A stretch of 64,000 bases of DNA. Source: a virus. Positions 1 to 7,546 of the stretch are shown here, piece after piece. The notes beneath the pieces were generated by a model. The model saw nothing but the letters and a program-made list of their open reading frames with translations, was not told the DNA's origin and made no database searches. The DNA is taken from IMG/VR virus record IMGVR_UViG_3300025121_000282, positions 124,001-188,000 of that record, one strand, 5' to 3'. The position numbers were made by a program, and so were the translations under genes. Positions within the stretch are counted from its first letter, which is position 1; each line of letters begins with the position of its first letter.

Positions 1-158
1 ACGACTTTTGAGTTTCTAGACAAGTTTTTGCCCGCGCTGTCGCGGACGAAATGCAGGTGTATTGTGGCCTCCGGAGGTATTTCTGTGTACTTACTCCTGA
101 GTATTTCCTTGACCTCGTTTAAGTCAAAGTACAGTTCCACAATTATTTTACGTCTCAT
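1..158 (-). CDS. Hypothetical protein, partial (runs off left edge)
   Basis: The reading frame opens with ATG at 158 (MRRKIIVELYFDLNEV...) and stays open for 52 codons to the window edge, so the C-terminus is missing. The alternating hydrophobic and charged N-terminus (KIIVELYFDL) looks like a beta strand. No family recognised. It lies 57 bases downstream of the next minus-strand gene. Confidence 0.5.
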   Translation of the reverse strand, partial: MRRKIIVELYFDLNEVKEILRSKYTEIPPEATIHLHFVRDSAGKNLSRNSKV

Positions 159-187
159 TTTGATGGGTTGGTCCCACGAGTGTCTCC

Positions 188-202
188 CCCGGTAAGACCG
201 GG
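188..202. terminator. Short GC hairpin between minus-strand genes
   Basis: CCCGGT, AAG, ACCGGG forms a perfect 6-bp stem just past the stop codon of the 216-1142 gene. There is no T-run on the minus strand, so it may only slow transcription or protect the RNA end. Confidence 0.3.
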
Positions 203-215
203 TTTGAGAAGGCCA

Positions 216-1142
216 TCAGTCATCCAGGCCATACTGACCGGGGAAGTGGCGAGCCTCCATGGTGATCCCGTCCACCGAGATCTGCTTGAAGTTACCCTCC
301 TTAAGGATGTACTCGCGGAACTTGCCAGTGGGAAGCAAGGCTCGAACCACCTCGGCCGCCGCGCTGACCATGGTGCGATAACCGCGAACCTCGAAGGGGG
401 TGTTGGACTTGGTCGTCACCGTCTTCGAAGCCACGAAGCCGTAAATGCGGGCAGTCCCCTCGGTCTTGTTGTACTTGAATCCGAGGATGGGTTCTCCATC
501 ATTTCCGAGCAACTGCTCGTAATGAGCCTCACGGGCATCGATGGAGGCCGAACGAGCCCGCTCCCCGGTCTTCTCCGCCAGAATGTCCGCAATTGCGGCG
601 GCATAATCAGCGGCCGTGATTGCAAGGCCTTTCCCGACCAGAGAAAAGGCTTTTTTGACCACATTCTCATTGAGACCCAGGGACTCGATGGACACGTTGT
701 TCTGCTTCTCCAAGGCAATCGTCAGACCTGCCAGTTCCGTGAGCAACTTGGCGTCACGGGCCTTGGCCTTTTCGTAGTTGATGTGAGTGGCCAGAACGAG
801 ATCCATGACCTCGCCCGTAGCAAGGACACCCGCCTCCACGAAGGCGCGGATTTCCGCTTCATCCTTTCCCGTAGGGTCAAGATAGCGGCAGAAATCGTTG
901 AAATCGTCCTCCGCCTTGGGGTCATGGGCACCCTTGGGGTCGTTGAAGGTGGGGGTTCCGCCGTCACGTTTGGCCACAAGAGCCTTGGTGATGATGTCCA
1001 CTCGCCCCTTGGAGCTTGCTCGGGCGGCCCACTTGTTCTTGGGCTGGGCCTGATACCCACGGATGCCCACGAACTTTGCCTTGGAATCCAGAGCCGCGAA
1101 CACGGCCAGACCCAACTTGGTGACACCCTGATCAGTACTCAT
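216..1142 (-). CDS. Hypothetical 308-aa protein
   Basis: Complete frame from ATG 1142, preceded by an AGGGAG ribosome-binding site. The protein is soluble, with no signal peptide or membrane segment, and is lysine- and glutamate-rich. The middle (about residues 130-200) is helical and alanine-rich; the C-terminal third (KTVTTKSNTPFEVRGY, then KFREYILKEGNFKQI) looks beta-rich. Third positions are markedly GC-rich compared with the small genes nearby, a trait shared with the other long genes here and perhaps reflecting strong expression. A copy of the phage promoter motif precedes it at 1187-1212. Function not recognised. Confidence 0.75.
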   Translation of the reverse strand: MSTDQGVTKLGLAVFAALDSKAKFVGIRGYQAQPKNKWAARASSKGRVDIITKALVAKRDGGTPTFNDPKGAHDPKAEDDFNDFCRYLDPTGKDEAEIRAFVEAGVLATGEVMDLVLATHINYEKAKARDAKLLTELAGLTIALEKQNNVSIESLGLNENVVKKAFSLVGKGLAITAADYAAAIADILAEKTGERARSASIDAREAHYEQLLGNDGEPILGFKYNKTEGTARIYGFVASKTVTTKSNTPFEVRGYRTMVSAAAEVVRALLPTGKFREYILKEGNFKQISVDGITMEARHFPGQYGLDD

Positions 1143-1186
1143 TGTTTTTAGTCTCCCTGATTGTTGATTACTAGCGGCTACACACT

Positions 1187-1212
1187 CTTCGACCCGAGTC
1201 GTAGTCGGTTAA
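1187..1212 (-). promoter_or_regulatory. Phage promoter motif TTAACC-N16-GAAG
   Basis: On the minus strand TTAACC overlaps the TAA stop of the 1209-2042 gene and is followed after exactly 16 bases by GAAG. It would drive the 308-aa gene. Confidence 0.55.
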
Positions 1213-2042
1213 TCTGCCGATTTGTCAGTGGTACTGCTAAACATCTTCCTGGTTTCTTCCACACGCCATTCCTTAAAACCCGGAGCAAGAGCGTCGAGGT
1301 AGTCCTCAGCATTGACCTGTCTGGCGTTCCACCTAATGTTTTCCAAGACACGCGGTTCCAATTTCCACAGCAGTCTGACGTTCTCTTGGTTTTGACACCC
1401 CAACGAGGTTACCCAGTATTCTCTGTTCACACGTTTGACAGTAAACGGATAACTCTTGGTGGAAATTACTCGAATACCCGGGTCCCTGTTGGTGTTCCCG
1501 TGCCACAACGGGTTCTTATACTTACACCATCCGGGGATGCCGTAGCGGTTCCACCACAAAGACTTGGCAGGCTTGTAATCAAAGTCCGCCAAATCAAGTA
1601 CTTCTGGGTCTTTCGCTTCGTGACCTGGGAATCCCATTTTAAAGACCCCCAACAATTGGTCATTTTGGTTGTAGACCGAGTCCACGTAGTCCCATTCGTT
1701 GCAGTCATTGAAAATGATTACTCTCCACCCGTTTGAGGCTTTGTACTCGACATTGCCCGCAAATACGAATTGAGGTTCTGTGTCAGAAGTGAGGGTGATG
1801 TAACCAGTCTCAATGAGCTTGAAAAAATCCAGAATCTTAGATTTCATGACTTTTGTGTTTGTCCTATAACCACAAACAGGTAGGGAAGCGCGGTCATAAG
1901 TGGGAAAACCCTCACACTTGTGTACAACCTCATCACATTGCCAATCTGGTTCAGCCCTGCAGACCACACACCAACCATCTGGAGTACTGTGTGCCATTCT
2001 TGCCAGTGTTGCAGCAGAAGGCGAGGATAGGTTGTCACTCAT
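1209..2042 (-). CDS. Hypothetical 277-aa protein with N-terminal Cys cluster
   Basis: ATG at 2042 overlaps the stop of the upstream gene as ATGA, so translation is probably coupled. Residues 25-57 carry five cysteines (C25, C28, C36, C43, C57) that could bind zinc. From about residue 67 a second domain begins (KSKILDFFKLIETGYITL, then NGWRVIIFNDCNEWDYVDSV). The GW.v.IFNDc.eWDY pattern recalls small bacterial proteins of unknown function (DUF7693-like); this is a memory-level resemblance, not a firm assignment. The C-terminus is Trp- and basic-rich. Confidence 0.7.
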   Translation of the reverse strand: MSDNLSSPSAATLARMAHSTPDGWCVVCRAEPDWQCDEVVHKCEGFPTYDRASLPVCGYRTNTKVMKSKILDFFKLIETGYITLTSDTEPQFVFAGNVEYKASNGWRVIIFNDCNEWDYVDSVYNQNDQLLGVFKMGFPGHEAKDPEVLDLADFDYKPAKSLWWNRYGIPGWCKYKNPLWHGNTNRDPGIRVISTKSYPFTVKRVNREYWVTSLGCQNQENVRLLWKLEPRVLENIRWNARQVNAEDYLDALAPGFKEWRVEETRKMFSSTTDKSAD

Positions 2043-2389
2043 GGCATCTCACTTTTCCTAATTATTTCCAGTATTTCAGTCTCACAAACTGCAAGTTCGC
2101 CTTGAATAAAATTGATCACACGAAATAAGCCAAATTCCTGAATGGCCGAAACAGGACCCCTGAGGTAGATGTCGCCCAATGGTTTTCTGTATGCAGTTAG
2201 CCTAATCGGTCTGAATGGCAGATACTTTAGCAGTGTTTCAACAGGTTCTGCGGTTAGAAACTTGTAGCCACCCTGGATGTATACCGCACTATAATTTTCG
2301 TTGGTTTGGTGGACTGCCTCGATGGTGTTGGATTGAGGAAAGACAACGCGGACACCGTAAATGGTTACAAAATTAAGTATAACTATGGC
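2039..2389 (-). CDS. Hypothetical protein, start codon unclear (ATA?)
   Basis: An open frame ends with TGA overlapping the next gene's ATG (ATGA), and encodes a natural-looking sequence (IYGVRVVFPQSN, later YKFLTAEPVETLLKYLPF and RLTAYRKPLGDIYLRG). Between the upstream in-frame TAG and residue ~15 there is no ATG, GTG or TTG. ATA at 2386 follows an AAAGAG box by 8 bases and is the best-placed candidate. Alternatives are a one-base sequence error or a frameshift fusion with the 2383-2568 gene. Confidence 0.45.
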   Translation of the reverse strand, partial: AIVILNFVTIYGVRVVFPQSNTIEAVHQTNENYSAVYIQGGYKFLTAEPVETLLKYLPFRPIRLTAYRKPLGDIYLRGPVSAIQEFGLFRVINFIQGELAVCETEILEIIRKSEMP

Positions 2390-2568
2390 CTACACTCTTT
2401 CAATTTGTTTTCAAGTTCTAGAACCTTAGACTCCATCTGTACATAATCGATTGACACTTTGGCCAAAAGAATGGGTACACTGCAAATAAGTGCGATACCT
2501 ATGACTACGAACACCCGGTCTATAGATCGTTCGCGTCGTGTACGGGGAAGAATGAGAGGTACGGACAT
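2383..2568 (-). CDS. Small membrane-anchored protein, 61 aa
   Basis: A basic N-terminus (RTRRERSIDR) precedes one hydrophobic segment (about residues 19-37, FVVIGIALICSVPILLAKV) and a short charged coiled coil (ESKVLELENKLKE). Predicted topology is N-in, a single-pass inner-membrane peptide. It starts 9 bases after the 2578-2814 gene and so shares its transcript. Confidence 0.55.
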   Translation of the reverse strand: MSVPLILPRTRRERSIDRVFVVIGIALICSVPILLAKVSIDYVQMESKVLELENKLKECRP

Positions 2569-2577
2569 TGTGAGTAC

Positions 2578-2814
2578 TTACCGCTTAAGAAAGGCAACTG
2601 CCACTTTCCAACCTGGGGACAAGATCCGTCCGTCCTTGCTTGAAACCCACCCCTTTTCTCTGGCATAATTCTGGTATATCTCTTCTCCTGGACGGAGAGC
2701 AGGCACCTCAAAAGCGGGGGCTGTAAAAGTCATGACTTGATTACACCACTCAACCATGAGTTTACGGGTGTACTGGTCTTTGAATTCGTCTCTTGGTGTT
2801 GCATTTTCTGCCAT
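2578..2814 (-). CDS. Hypothetical 78-aa protein
   Basis: First gene of the minus-strand operon, reading from ATG 2814. It is helical at the N-terminus (PRDEFKDQYTRKLMVEWCNQ) with a Trp-rich C-terminus (REKGWVSSKDGRILSPGWKV). A promoter motif lies just upstream at 2823-2848. No family recognised. Confidence 0.6.
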   Translation of the reverse strand: MAENATPRDEFKDQYTRKLMVEWCNQVMTFTAPAFEVPALRPGEEIYQNYAREKGWVSSKDGRILSPGWKVAVAFLKR

Positions 2815-2822
2815 ATGTCACC

Positions 2823-2848
2823 ATTCCCACTGTATTCGTACAGGTTAA
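2823..2848 (-). promoter_or_regulatory. Phage promoter motif, leftward half of divergent pair
   Basis: TTAACC (2848 to 2843), 16 bases, GAAT (2826 to 2823), reading leftward into the 2814 gene. The first half is one arm of the palindrome GGTTAATTAACC; the other arm serves the rightward promoter. Confidence 0.65.
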
Positions 2849-2874
2849 TTAACCTAGGCTCAGTTGATGTGAAT
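2849..2874 (+). promoter_or_regulatory. Phage promoter motif, rightward half of divergent pair
   Basis: TTAACC (2849-2854), 16 bases, GAAT (2871-2874), ending 9 bases before the ATG of the GNAT gene. Confidence 0.65.
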
Positions 2875-2883
2875 CTGATTGCA

Positions 2884-3300
2884 ATGCCAATCACACTTGA
2901 AATCACATACCTGAATCACACAGTACAGGACCGCCCTCGTCTACAAGAACTGACCAACCCGGGGCCATCTGTGTTTAAAAACTGGTTGGATGGGACAGAC
3001 CCCGTAAGAGTCGTATTGGCTAGGTCTGATGAGTCCATTTTAGGTTGGATGGGGTGTGACCGTTATGGGGTTATTGGTTGGTTTGTAGACCCTCGGTTCA
3101 GGCATCTGGGCATAGCTACGAAGATGACTAAGCTCATTTCCGAATTAGGCCTACTGGACAGTTACCTGAATGCACAACCTAATGACCCAGTTGTGCATCA
3201 ACTGCTCACCATAATTGGTTACAGGAAGATTTATGACGGAGGGTGGGACTTGTTAGAGTTTGCCATATACACAAATAGGGTTGACTCTGATTTGTTATAG
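2884..3300 (+). CDS. GNAT-family N-acetyltransferase
   Basis: A 138-aa protein, counted from ATG 2884; an upstream in-frame ATG would place translation inside the promoter. Predicted to move an acetyl group from acetyl-CoA to an unknown amine. The GNAT core is visible: a strand SILGWMGCDRYGVIGWFVDP followed by RFRHLGIATKM, matching the motif A pyrophosphate loop (R-x-x-G-x-A), then a C-terminal strand IIGYRKIYDGGWDLLEF. Substrate unknown; phage GNATs can modify host proteins or toxins. Ends with TAG. Confidence 0.7.
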   Translation: MPITLEITYLNHTVQDRPRLQELTNPGPSVFKNWLDGTDPVRVVLARSDESILGWMGCDRYGVIGWFVDPRFRHLGIATKMTKLISELGLLDSYLNAQPNDPVVHQLLTIIGYRKIYDGGWDLLEFAIYTNRVDSDLL

Positions 3301-3306
3301 ACGAAC
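3281..3306 (+). promoter_or_regulatory. Phage promoter motif TTGACT-N16-GAAC
   Basis: The TTGACT half lies in the last codons of the GNAT gene and GAAC just after its stop, 25 bases before the next ATG. Confidence 0.5.
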
Positions 3307-3331
3307 AGTGTTACATACTAAAGGAAGTACA

Positions 3332-3679
3332 ATGAACCCAATCGTTGATGAGATTCAGAAGCAATTTACCCAGCTGGGCCACACCTGGGTCAGTATGACT
3401 GTCAAAACTGAATCCAAAACTGAGCGTGCTACAATTCTGAGTTACCATAGGAACAACAACTGGTTCTGCACCTGGACTGCCTCAATGCGCGGTGGTGTTT
3501 TTCGAGGACTGGCTCACCCACACGACGGCCTGAACAACGTGGAAGGTCTGGAAGATTTTATCAGAAGGTGCCCCTCACACCACAAAATGATTCACAACCA
3601 GACCCGAGAGTTTAACAGGCTTCAATTCTTTATCACGGCCGACTACCTGACCAAGTGTGGCCTTGTTATAGTTGACTGA
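3332..3679 (+). CDS. Hypothetical 115-aa protein
   Basis: Start chosen at ATG 3332 because AAGGAAG precedes it. Reads MNPIVDEIQKQFTQLGHTWV, then a strand-rich core with NNWFCTWTASMRGGVF and a C-terminal FFITADYLTKCGLVIVD. No membrane segment. Not recognised. Confidence 0.65.
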   Translation: MNPIVDEIQKQFTQLGHTWVSMTVKTESKTERATILSYHRNNNWFCTWTASMRGGVFRGLAHPHDGLNNVEGLEDFIRRCPSHHKMIHNQTREFNRLQFFITADYLTKCGLVIVD

Positions 3680-4147
3680 GTGGCTCTTCGCGTGAAAAAT
3701 GACATGCAACATCAACTTACTGACCCCATCCAGGTACTAAAGTTCGTCACAGCGGGCAAGGCTACTTTTACCCTAAAATCAGTAAGTACGGGGGTCCACT
3801 ACACTTTTCAGGTCACCAAGGCTCCCCCGAAGCCTGATTTCCCCAATCGTACCCCCATTTACTTCGTGTCGGTACTGGTGGGACCGGATAACACGAAAAA
3901 TTACATGTACTTTGGTACCATTTCTGGGGCTTCAATGCTCTTCAAGATGGGGGCTAAGGCTAAAGTCATGGATGGGGCTAAATCGGTACAAGCCCTTATG
4001 TGGTTCTGGCGCAACCTCGTGGAATTTAGTGTGGTTCGTTCCGAGGTCAAGTTTTACCATGAGGGACGCTGCGCCCGTTGTGGGAAGAAACTCACAACGC
4101 CCGGATCGTTGGAACTTGGGTTTGGTCCCGAGTGCGCCAACAAATAA
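3680..4147 (+). CDS. DUF6011-like zinc protein
   Basis: GTG at 3680 directly follows the previous stop; an internal ATG (codon 9) is an alternative start. The C-terminal 25 residues match the DUF6011 zinc knuckle: GRCARCGKKLTTPGSLELGFGP-ECA, with CxxCG, the L-x-x-P-x-S turn and a G-x-GPxC end. The preceding region (YMYFGTISGASMLFKM) is beta-rich. DUF6011 tails occur on many phage proteins that act on nucleic acid; molecular role unknown. Confidence 0.7.
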   Translation: MALRVKNDMQHQLTDPIQVLKFVTAGKATFTLKSVSTGVHYTFQVTKAPPKPDFPNRTPIYFVSVLVGPDNTKNYMYFGTISGASMLFKMGAKAKVMDGAKSVQALMWFWRNLVEFSVVRSEVKFYHEGRCARCGKKLTTPGSLELGFGPECANK

Positions 4148-4173
4148 TTGACCACCACTCTCATAGTCTGAAG
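4148..4173 (+). promoter_or_regulatory. Phage promoter motif TTGACC-N16-GAAG
   Basis: Begins one base after the TAA of the DUF6011-like gene; precedes the 4221 gene. Confidence 0.5.
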
Positions 4174-4198
4174 AACAATATAAGGGGTACAATCAAAA

Positions 4199-4246
4199 AT
4201 GGAACACTATCTTGACTCTGATGGCGAAATTGTCCACACTATCTGA
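4199..4246 (+). CDS. Possible 15-aa leader peptide
   Basis: ATG 4199 follows AAGGGG by 12 bases and encodes MEHYLDSDGEIVHTI. It overlaps the start of the next gene, which itself lacks a ribosome-binding site, so it could provide translational coupling. Confidence 0.2.
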   Translation: MEHYLDSDGEIVHTI

Positions 4247-4478
4247 CGCTCTTCGTTGGCCGGATAGTGTGGAAGAACGCGTTGCACAGCTTCGGGCCAT
4301 TGTCGCACAGAAGCAGTACCGGAATTACCAGGACATGGTTCTGGACCTGTTTACTGCTTCTGCCATTCTCGTTGTGTATGACAGCTTGAATGATAAGAAC
4401 AAGTTGAATCTTATCTCCCGCCCTCTGCGCGAAATGGCAGATATCGCTTTCCGGGTCTACGGGCTTACCAGCAATTAA
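4221..4478 (+). CDS. Hypothetical helical 85-aa protein
   Basis: ATG 4221 (TTG 4212 possible). Leucine- and glutamate-rich amphipathic helices run throughout (SVEERVAQLRAIVAQKQYR, DMVLDLFTASAILVVYDSL). No Shine-Dalgarno sequence is visible at either start; translation may depend on the short upstream frame at 4199. Confidence 0.6.
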   Translation: MAKLSTLSDALRWPDSVEERVAQLRAIVAQKQYRNYQDMVLDLFTASAILVVYDSLNDKNKLNLISRPLREMADIAFRVYGLTSN

Positions 4479-4498
4479 CTACCAGGAGGTTATCTACA

Positions 4499-4891
4499 AT
4501 GTCTGATTTTACTTATTCCGTAACTCAGTGGGAAGAGTACCGTGTTGGTCAGGTGGTCCGCATCGACACCATCGGTGCGTTCAACGACTGTGTCATCATG
4601 GGGTTCACCAAGCCCACTAAGCACGGCGATGTGTACGTAAAGCTTGGGCGGCCCATGGTCCATGTTACGTGCGCCGGCACCACTGGTCCGAGCACGAGCC
4701 TGTCCTGTGAAGAGTTCAGCTGCCTCGCCACCAAGCTCCGTTTTGACACGCTGGTGGACAAGGCCGGGCACTGGATTCATTGCGGACCGAGTCAGGTGGA
4801 TTTCAGCATGCTTTTCGGGGACCCTGTGACCGAAGAGTATGTAAAGTGCATTGCGGACAGAGTGAAACCCAAGGCGAGTAATGACACCTAA
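4499..4891 (+). CDS. Hypothetical 130-aa protein
   Basis: Strong AGGAGG box 8 bases before ATG. Beta-rich N-terminus (YRVGQVVRIDTIGAFNDCVI) suggests a small barrel. Five cysteines are spread along the chain without a clear zinc pattern. GC-rich codon choice. Confidence 0.7.
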   Translation: MSDFTYSVTQWEEYRVGQVVRIDTIGAFNDCVIMGFTKPTKHGDVYVKLGRPMVHVTCAGTTGPSTSLSCEEFSCLATKLRFDTLVDKAGHWIHCGPSQVDFSMLFGDPVTEEYVKCIADRVKPKASNDT

Positions 4892-5113
4892 GTGTTCCCA
4901 ATGTGGCGTCATGTCTGTGCCCGGGGGTTTTCGGTTGAGCGGTGACCTGGGCTACAGTCGTGACTATAAAAATTTGGAAAATTTCTGGTGGAACCGGACA
5001 TTTCGATTGTCCCGTTGTGCTTAGCCTGTTACAGGTTGCTTCGCACCAAGATGAATGGTGCATTTGAGGAGTTCAGCGATGCCCAAAACGATTGTGCACA
5101 ACCTCACCAATAA
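4881..5113 (+). CDS. Zinc-ribbon protein, frameshifted at A5 run
   Basis: ATG 4881 overlaps the previous gene's stop. As given, the frame stops at 5024 after 47 aa and holds only one metal knuckle (KCSQCG). One extra A in the run at 4968-4972 changes the middle to a natural DYKKFGKFLVEPDISIVP and joins a second knuckle, LCLACYRLLRTK, ending with TAA 5111-5113. The two-knuckle product (about 76 aa) is a typical small phage zinc ribbon. The repaired end overlaps the SDR gene by 35 bases. Confidence 0.5.
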
Positions 5114-5852
5114 GGTGGTGGTTATCACCGGTGCCACCTCGGGAAATGGAGAGGCACTTGTATACAAGTTTTTGGCAGCCGGGGCTAAAGTCCATGCTGT
5201 GGGTAGGAATAAAGAGAAGCTGTGGAAACTACAGGACTTGGGGGTTATTGCACACCGGGCGGATTTCTCCAGTCTTTCAGACATCCGCACCCTGGTCTCT
5301 GCTCTGCCTGATAAGATCGATATGCTTTTTCACATGGCCGGGAATGCCATAACTGGGAACGATGAGGACAGGGTGCTTGAATTCTGGATTTCAGATTTCA
5401 CGGGACCCATGCTTTTTCTAAATACAATTCGTCCTCGGATGGCTGGGGGTAGTGTTGTAGCCATAAACACGTCGGCCTCTGTGGGTATGGGTAAAATCCC
5501 CTCGATGCACCAATACCAACTCTGCAAAATGGAGATGGTAAATTGGTGGTGGTCAGTACGGAATGACTGGGCAACATCGGGCATCCACATGATGCTGATC
5601 AGTATGGGGGTTGTAGACACCGCCATCTGGGACAGAACAGATGGCATGGGGACTGCGATCAAGACTTGGGTTAAACTGTTTGCCCCTAAACCCGGCGAGT
5701 GTGTTGACACAGTTATTAGCGATGCCCTGGGAAAAGAACTGGTGTCGTACCCTGGATTGTGGGCCAAATTAGTACCCATTGTGGACGGCAAACCGTGCCC
5801 GAAACCATCACACAAATTCGTAGCCACACTTGTAGCAAGGATGGTAACATAA
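5079..5852 (+). CDS. Short-chain dehydrogenase/reductase (SDR)
   Basis: A 257-aa NAD(P)-dependent oxidoreductase, counted from ATG 5079, which has GAGGAG 8 bases upstream (ATG 5055 lacks one). Rossmann motif VVITGATSGNGEA near the N-terminus, acidic strand end HRADFSS, catalytic Ser region INTSAS, and catalytic YQLCK (Y-x-x-x-K). Length fits classical SDRs (about 250). Substrate unknown; SDR genes in phages are usually host-derived metabolic genes. No neighbour suggests a pathway. Confidence 0.85.
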   Translation: MPKTIVHNLTNKVVVITGATSGNGEALVYKFLAAGAKVHAVGRNKEKLWKLQDLGVIAHRADFSSLSDIRTLVSALPDKIDMLFHMAGNAITGNDEDRVLEFWISDFTGPMLFLNTIRPRMAGGSVVAINTSASVGMGKIPSMHQYQLCKMEMVNWWWSVRNDWATSGIHMMLISMGVVDTAIWDRTDGMGTAIKTWVKLFAPKPGECVDTVISDALGKELVSYPGLWAKLVPIVDGKPCPKPSHKFVATLVARMVT

Positions 5853-5856
5853 ATTT

Positions 5857-6201
5857 ATGCTGTACGTATACCTCGTATTGGCCTTTATTGCAGGACTACT
5901 GGTAGGTGGGCTTACAGTCAATTATCTAAAGAAAAGGAAACCACTTACAGCTGAGGACCTACGTGACCTAGAAATCAAAGCCTTACTGCTTTGTGCCGAA
6001 GCCTACGAAGAAACAGCCAGAGTGAATGCTCTCTCGGGTATGGGGACTTACGCAGAAACCGTGCGCAAATTCGCTGAAACCATGCGGGTCAAAGCAGCCG
6101 ATCTACTGAAAGATCCTGCAGAAGTGCCACTACCTGTGCAACGTATTGTGCAATTTTCAGTCCACAACGGTGGCAAGAGCGAACTGGACCCGGGGGCATG
6201 A
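5857..6201 (+). CDS. Membrane-anchored 114-aa protein
   Basis: N-terminal hydrophobic anchor (residues 2-23, LYVYLVLAFIAGLLVGGLTV), then KKRK and a helical cytoplasmic domain (residues 30-90). The glycine-rich end of the helix and the basic stop-transfer resemble the type I anchor seen in many phage membrane proteins. Starts 4 bases after the SDR stop. Confidence 0.65.
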   Translation: MLYVYLVLAFIAGLLVGGLTVNYLKKRKPLTAEDLRDLEIKALLLCAEAYEETARVNALSGMGTYAETVRKFAETMRVKAADLLKDPAEVPLPVQRIVQFSVHNGGKSELDPGA

Positions 6202-6202
6202 G

Positions 6203-6397
6203 ATGAAAGAGAAGTGTGACGCTGTCCTTGAGTGGGAACAATTTCAGGGGGTCATGACACGCAGAGAGGTGGACGGGGTTTCTTTTTATAATTTCAAGTG
6301 TCCTAAATGTCGTATACACGGTTTTACGGATAAATATTACAAACTGTGCAAAAATCTTACCGCTTTCAATAAAGATTGTATGAAACCCCAACACTAA
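6203..6397 (+). CDS. Small Cys-rich protein, 64 aa
   Basis: ATG 6203 lies 1 base after the previous TGA. Contains FKCPKCRIHGFTDKYYKLCKN, a CxxC with further Cys/His, consistent with one zinc site. Confidence 0.55.
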   Translation: MKEKCDAVLEWEQFQGVMTRREVDGVSFYNFKCPKCRIHGFTDKYYKLCKNLTAFNKDCMKPQH

Positions 6398-6410
6398 AGT
6401 AGTGGGGGTC
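6385..6410 (+). terminator. Imperfect hairpin before 6418 gene
   Basis: ACCCC-AA-CACTA pairs with TAGTG-GGGGT around an AAG loop (two-base bulge), spanning the stop of the 6203 gene. No T-run. Confidence 0.25.
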
Positions 6411-6417
6411 CCACGTA

Positions 6418-6675
6418 ATGAACAAGATAAGTTCAGTTCTTTTTGTTCTAGCTGCTGAGTTTGAAAAGTACCAGCGGGTAGACATGGCAGAACTCAGACC
6501 CTACGTTCCAGGTGAGGACCTGAAGGGTGTATCCATTTCTGAGGCAGATTTGAAAGCCGGGTCGCCCAAACCCGGTGACATGGTTGCCAGAAACCCTAAA
6601 AACTATGATGACACTTGGCTAGTTGCAAAAGAGTACTTTGAAGATAATTTCGACCTAGCCGAAGCAGACCATTAA
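6418..6675 (+). CDS. Phage protein with PGDMVARNP motif
   Basis: 85 aa. The core KPGDMVARNPKNYDD-TWLVAKEYFEDNF is a family I recall from many tailed phages, function unknown. The first 14 residues (MNKISSVLFVLAAE) match a short N-terminal segment shared with the proteins at 36075, 25291, 53980 and 54415. Confidence 0.75.
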   Translation: MNKISSVLFVLAAEFEKYQRVDMAELRPYVPGEDLKGVSISEADLKAGSPKPGDMVARNPKNYDDTWLVAKEYFEDNFDLAEADH

Positions 6676-6728
6676 CTCTTGTACCCTCTGGTGTAATAAC
6701 CTCACCAGAAACAAGGAGTTATTTCAAG

Positions 6729-6890
6729 ATGAAAACCTTTGACCCCATCCAGGCTGATCGAGCCGCCGCTCGTCGTCATCACTTTGCTAACAATGGAACT
6801 CTTGCCGCTTGGCGTGGTCGTCCTTGTATCGTTGCCAACAAAAGAGCAGACAAAAATAAGAAACATTGCAGAAAGAGTGGCGGGGACTGA
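6729..6890 (+). CDS. Small basic protein, 53 aa
   Basis: ATG 6729 with AAGGAG upstream; TTAACT-N16-TAAT, a weak promoter-motif variant, precedes it at 6672. Reads MKTFDPIQADRAAARRHHFA then LAAWRGRP and a lysine-rich tail. The 'DPIQADRAAARRHHFA..G' start recurs in phage proteins of unknown function. Confidence 0.65.
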   Translation: MKTFDPIQADRAAARRHHFANNGTLAAWRGRPCIVANKRADKNKKHCRKSGGD

Positions 6891-7345
6891 TGTTTAAGGT
6901 CGTAATTGGAGGGAAAGTTATAAGTTTAACAGGTCACCCAATTGAAGACCTTGTAGACCAGACCTGCAGTATACTCCAAGTTACAAAAGAGGACTTTTTA
7001 ACTCGTGACTTGATTCAAGCAGTAGCCCACCAGTACCTCAGGTTCCACTATCTGGATTTGCCCTTCTTTTACTCCAGCACAGTTAGAGACGTATTGTTAG
7101 GTGCGGGATGGCTAATAAACGATACCTCGATTTTAGTTCGAATAAGAGAAGTAGGGGAAGAGGCTATTGCCCAATTTTCTGGAGAAGTGGATGGCCACAA
7201 AATAGGTGACATTGTCACCCACGGGCGGGACGAGGTGTGGATGGGGCCCATTGTACTAATTTGTAGGATGGGTAACGTCTGGGGTGCCAGCATTTGTCAC
7301 ATGGGCTCTTGGTTTCCACTGAGTGAGATTACAAAATGTCCGTAG
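6890..7345 (+). CDS. Hypothetical 151-aa protein
   Basis: ATG 6890 overlaps the previous stop by one base (TGATG). Begins MFKVVIGGKVISLTGHPIED; a hydrophobic aromatic stretch LDLPFFYSS near residue 58; C-terminal CRMGNVWGASICHMGSWFPL. Not recognised. Confidence 0.6.
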   Translation: MFKVVIGGKVISLTGHPIEDLVDQTCSILQVTKEDFLTRDLIQAVAHQYLRFHYLDLPFFYSSTVRDVLLGAGWLINDTSILVRIREVGEEAIAQFSGEVDGHKIGDIVTHGRDEVWMGPIVLICRMGNVWGASICHMGSWFPLSEITKCP

Positions 7346-7536
7346 AAAAAGCGCTTCAACGGCCTATAAACTACAGTGCCGTGGATACGAGTGAACAATA
7401 CCGGGTGGACAAAAAGCTAGGGATTTTGGACTGGGAGCCAACAGCCAAGGAGGCCAGAGAATACTCCCGAAAGCGAAGCGAAATGGGCGACCCTGAGTAC
7501 ACAGGGTTGGACAATGACATAGCTTCCAATTTTTAG
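7336..7536 (+). CDS. Hypothetical charged 66-aa protein
   Basis: Overlaps the previous gene by 10 bases. Highly charged and probably disordered (KEAREYSRKRSEMGDPEY). TAG stop. Confidence 0.55.
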   Translation: MSVEKALQRPINYSAVDTSEQYRVDKKLGILDWEPTAKEAREYSRKRSEMGDPEYTGLDNDIASNF

Positions 7537-7546
7537 AGGTTGTTTT

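Noticed and set aside
168-1151. 327-codon plus-strand open frame
   Set aside because: Antisense shadow of the 308-aa minus-strand gene, which has a Shine-Dalgarno sequence and promoter; the plus frame has neither.
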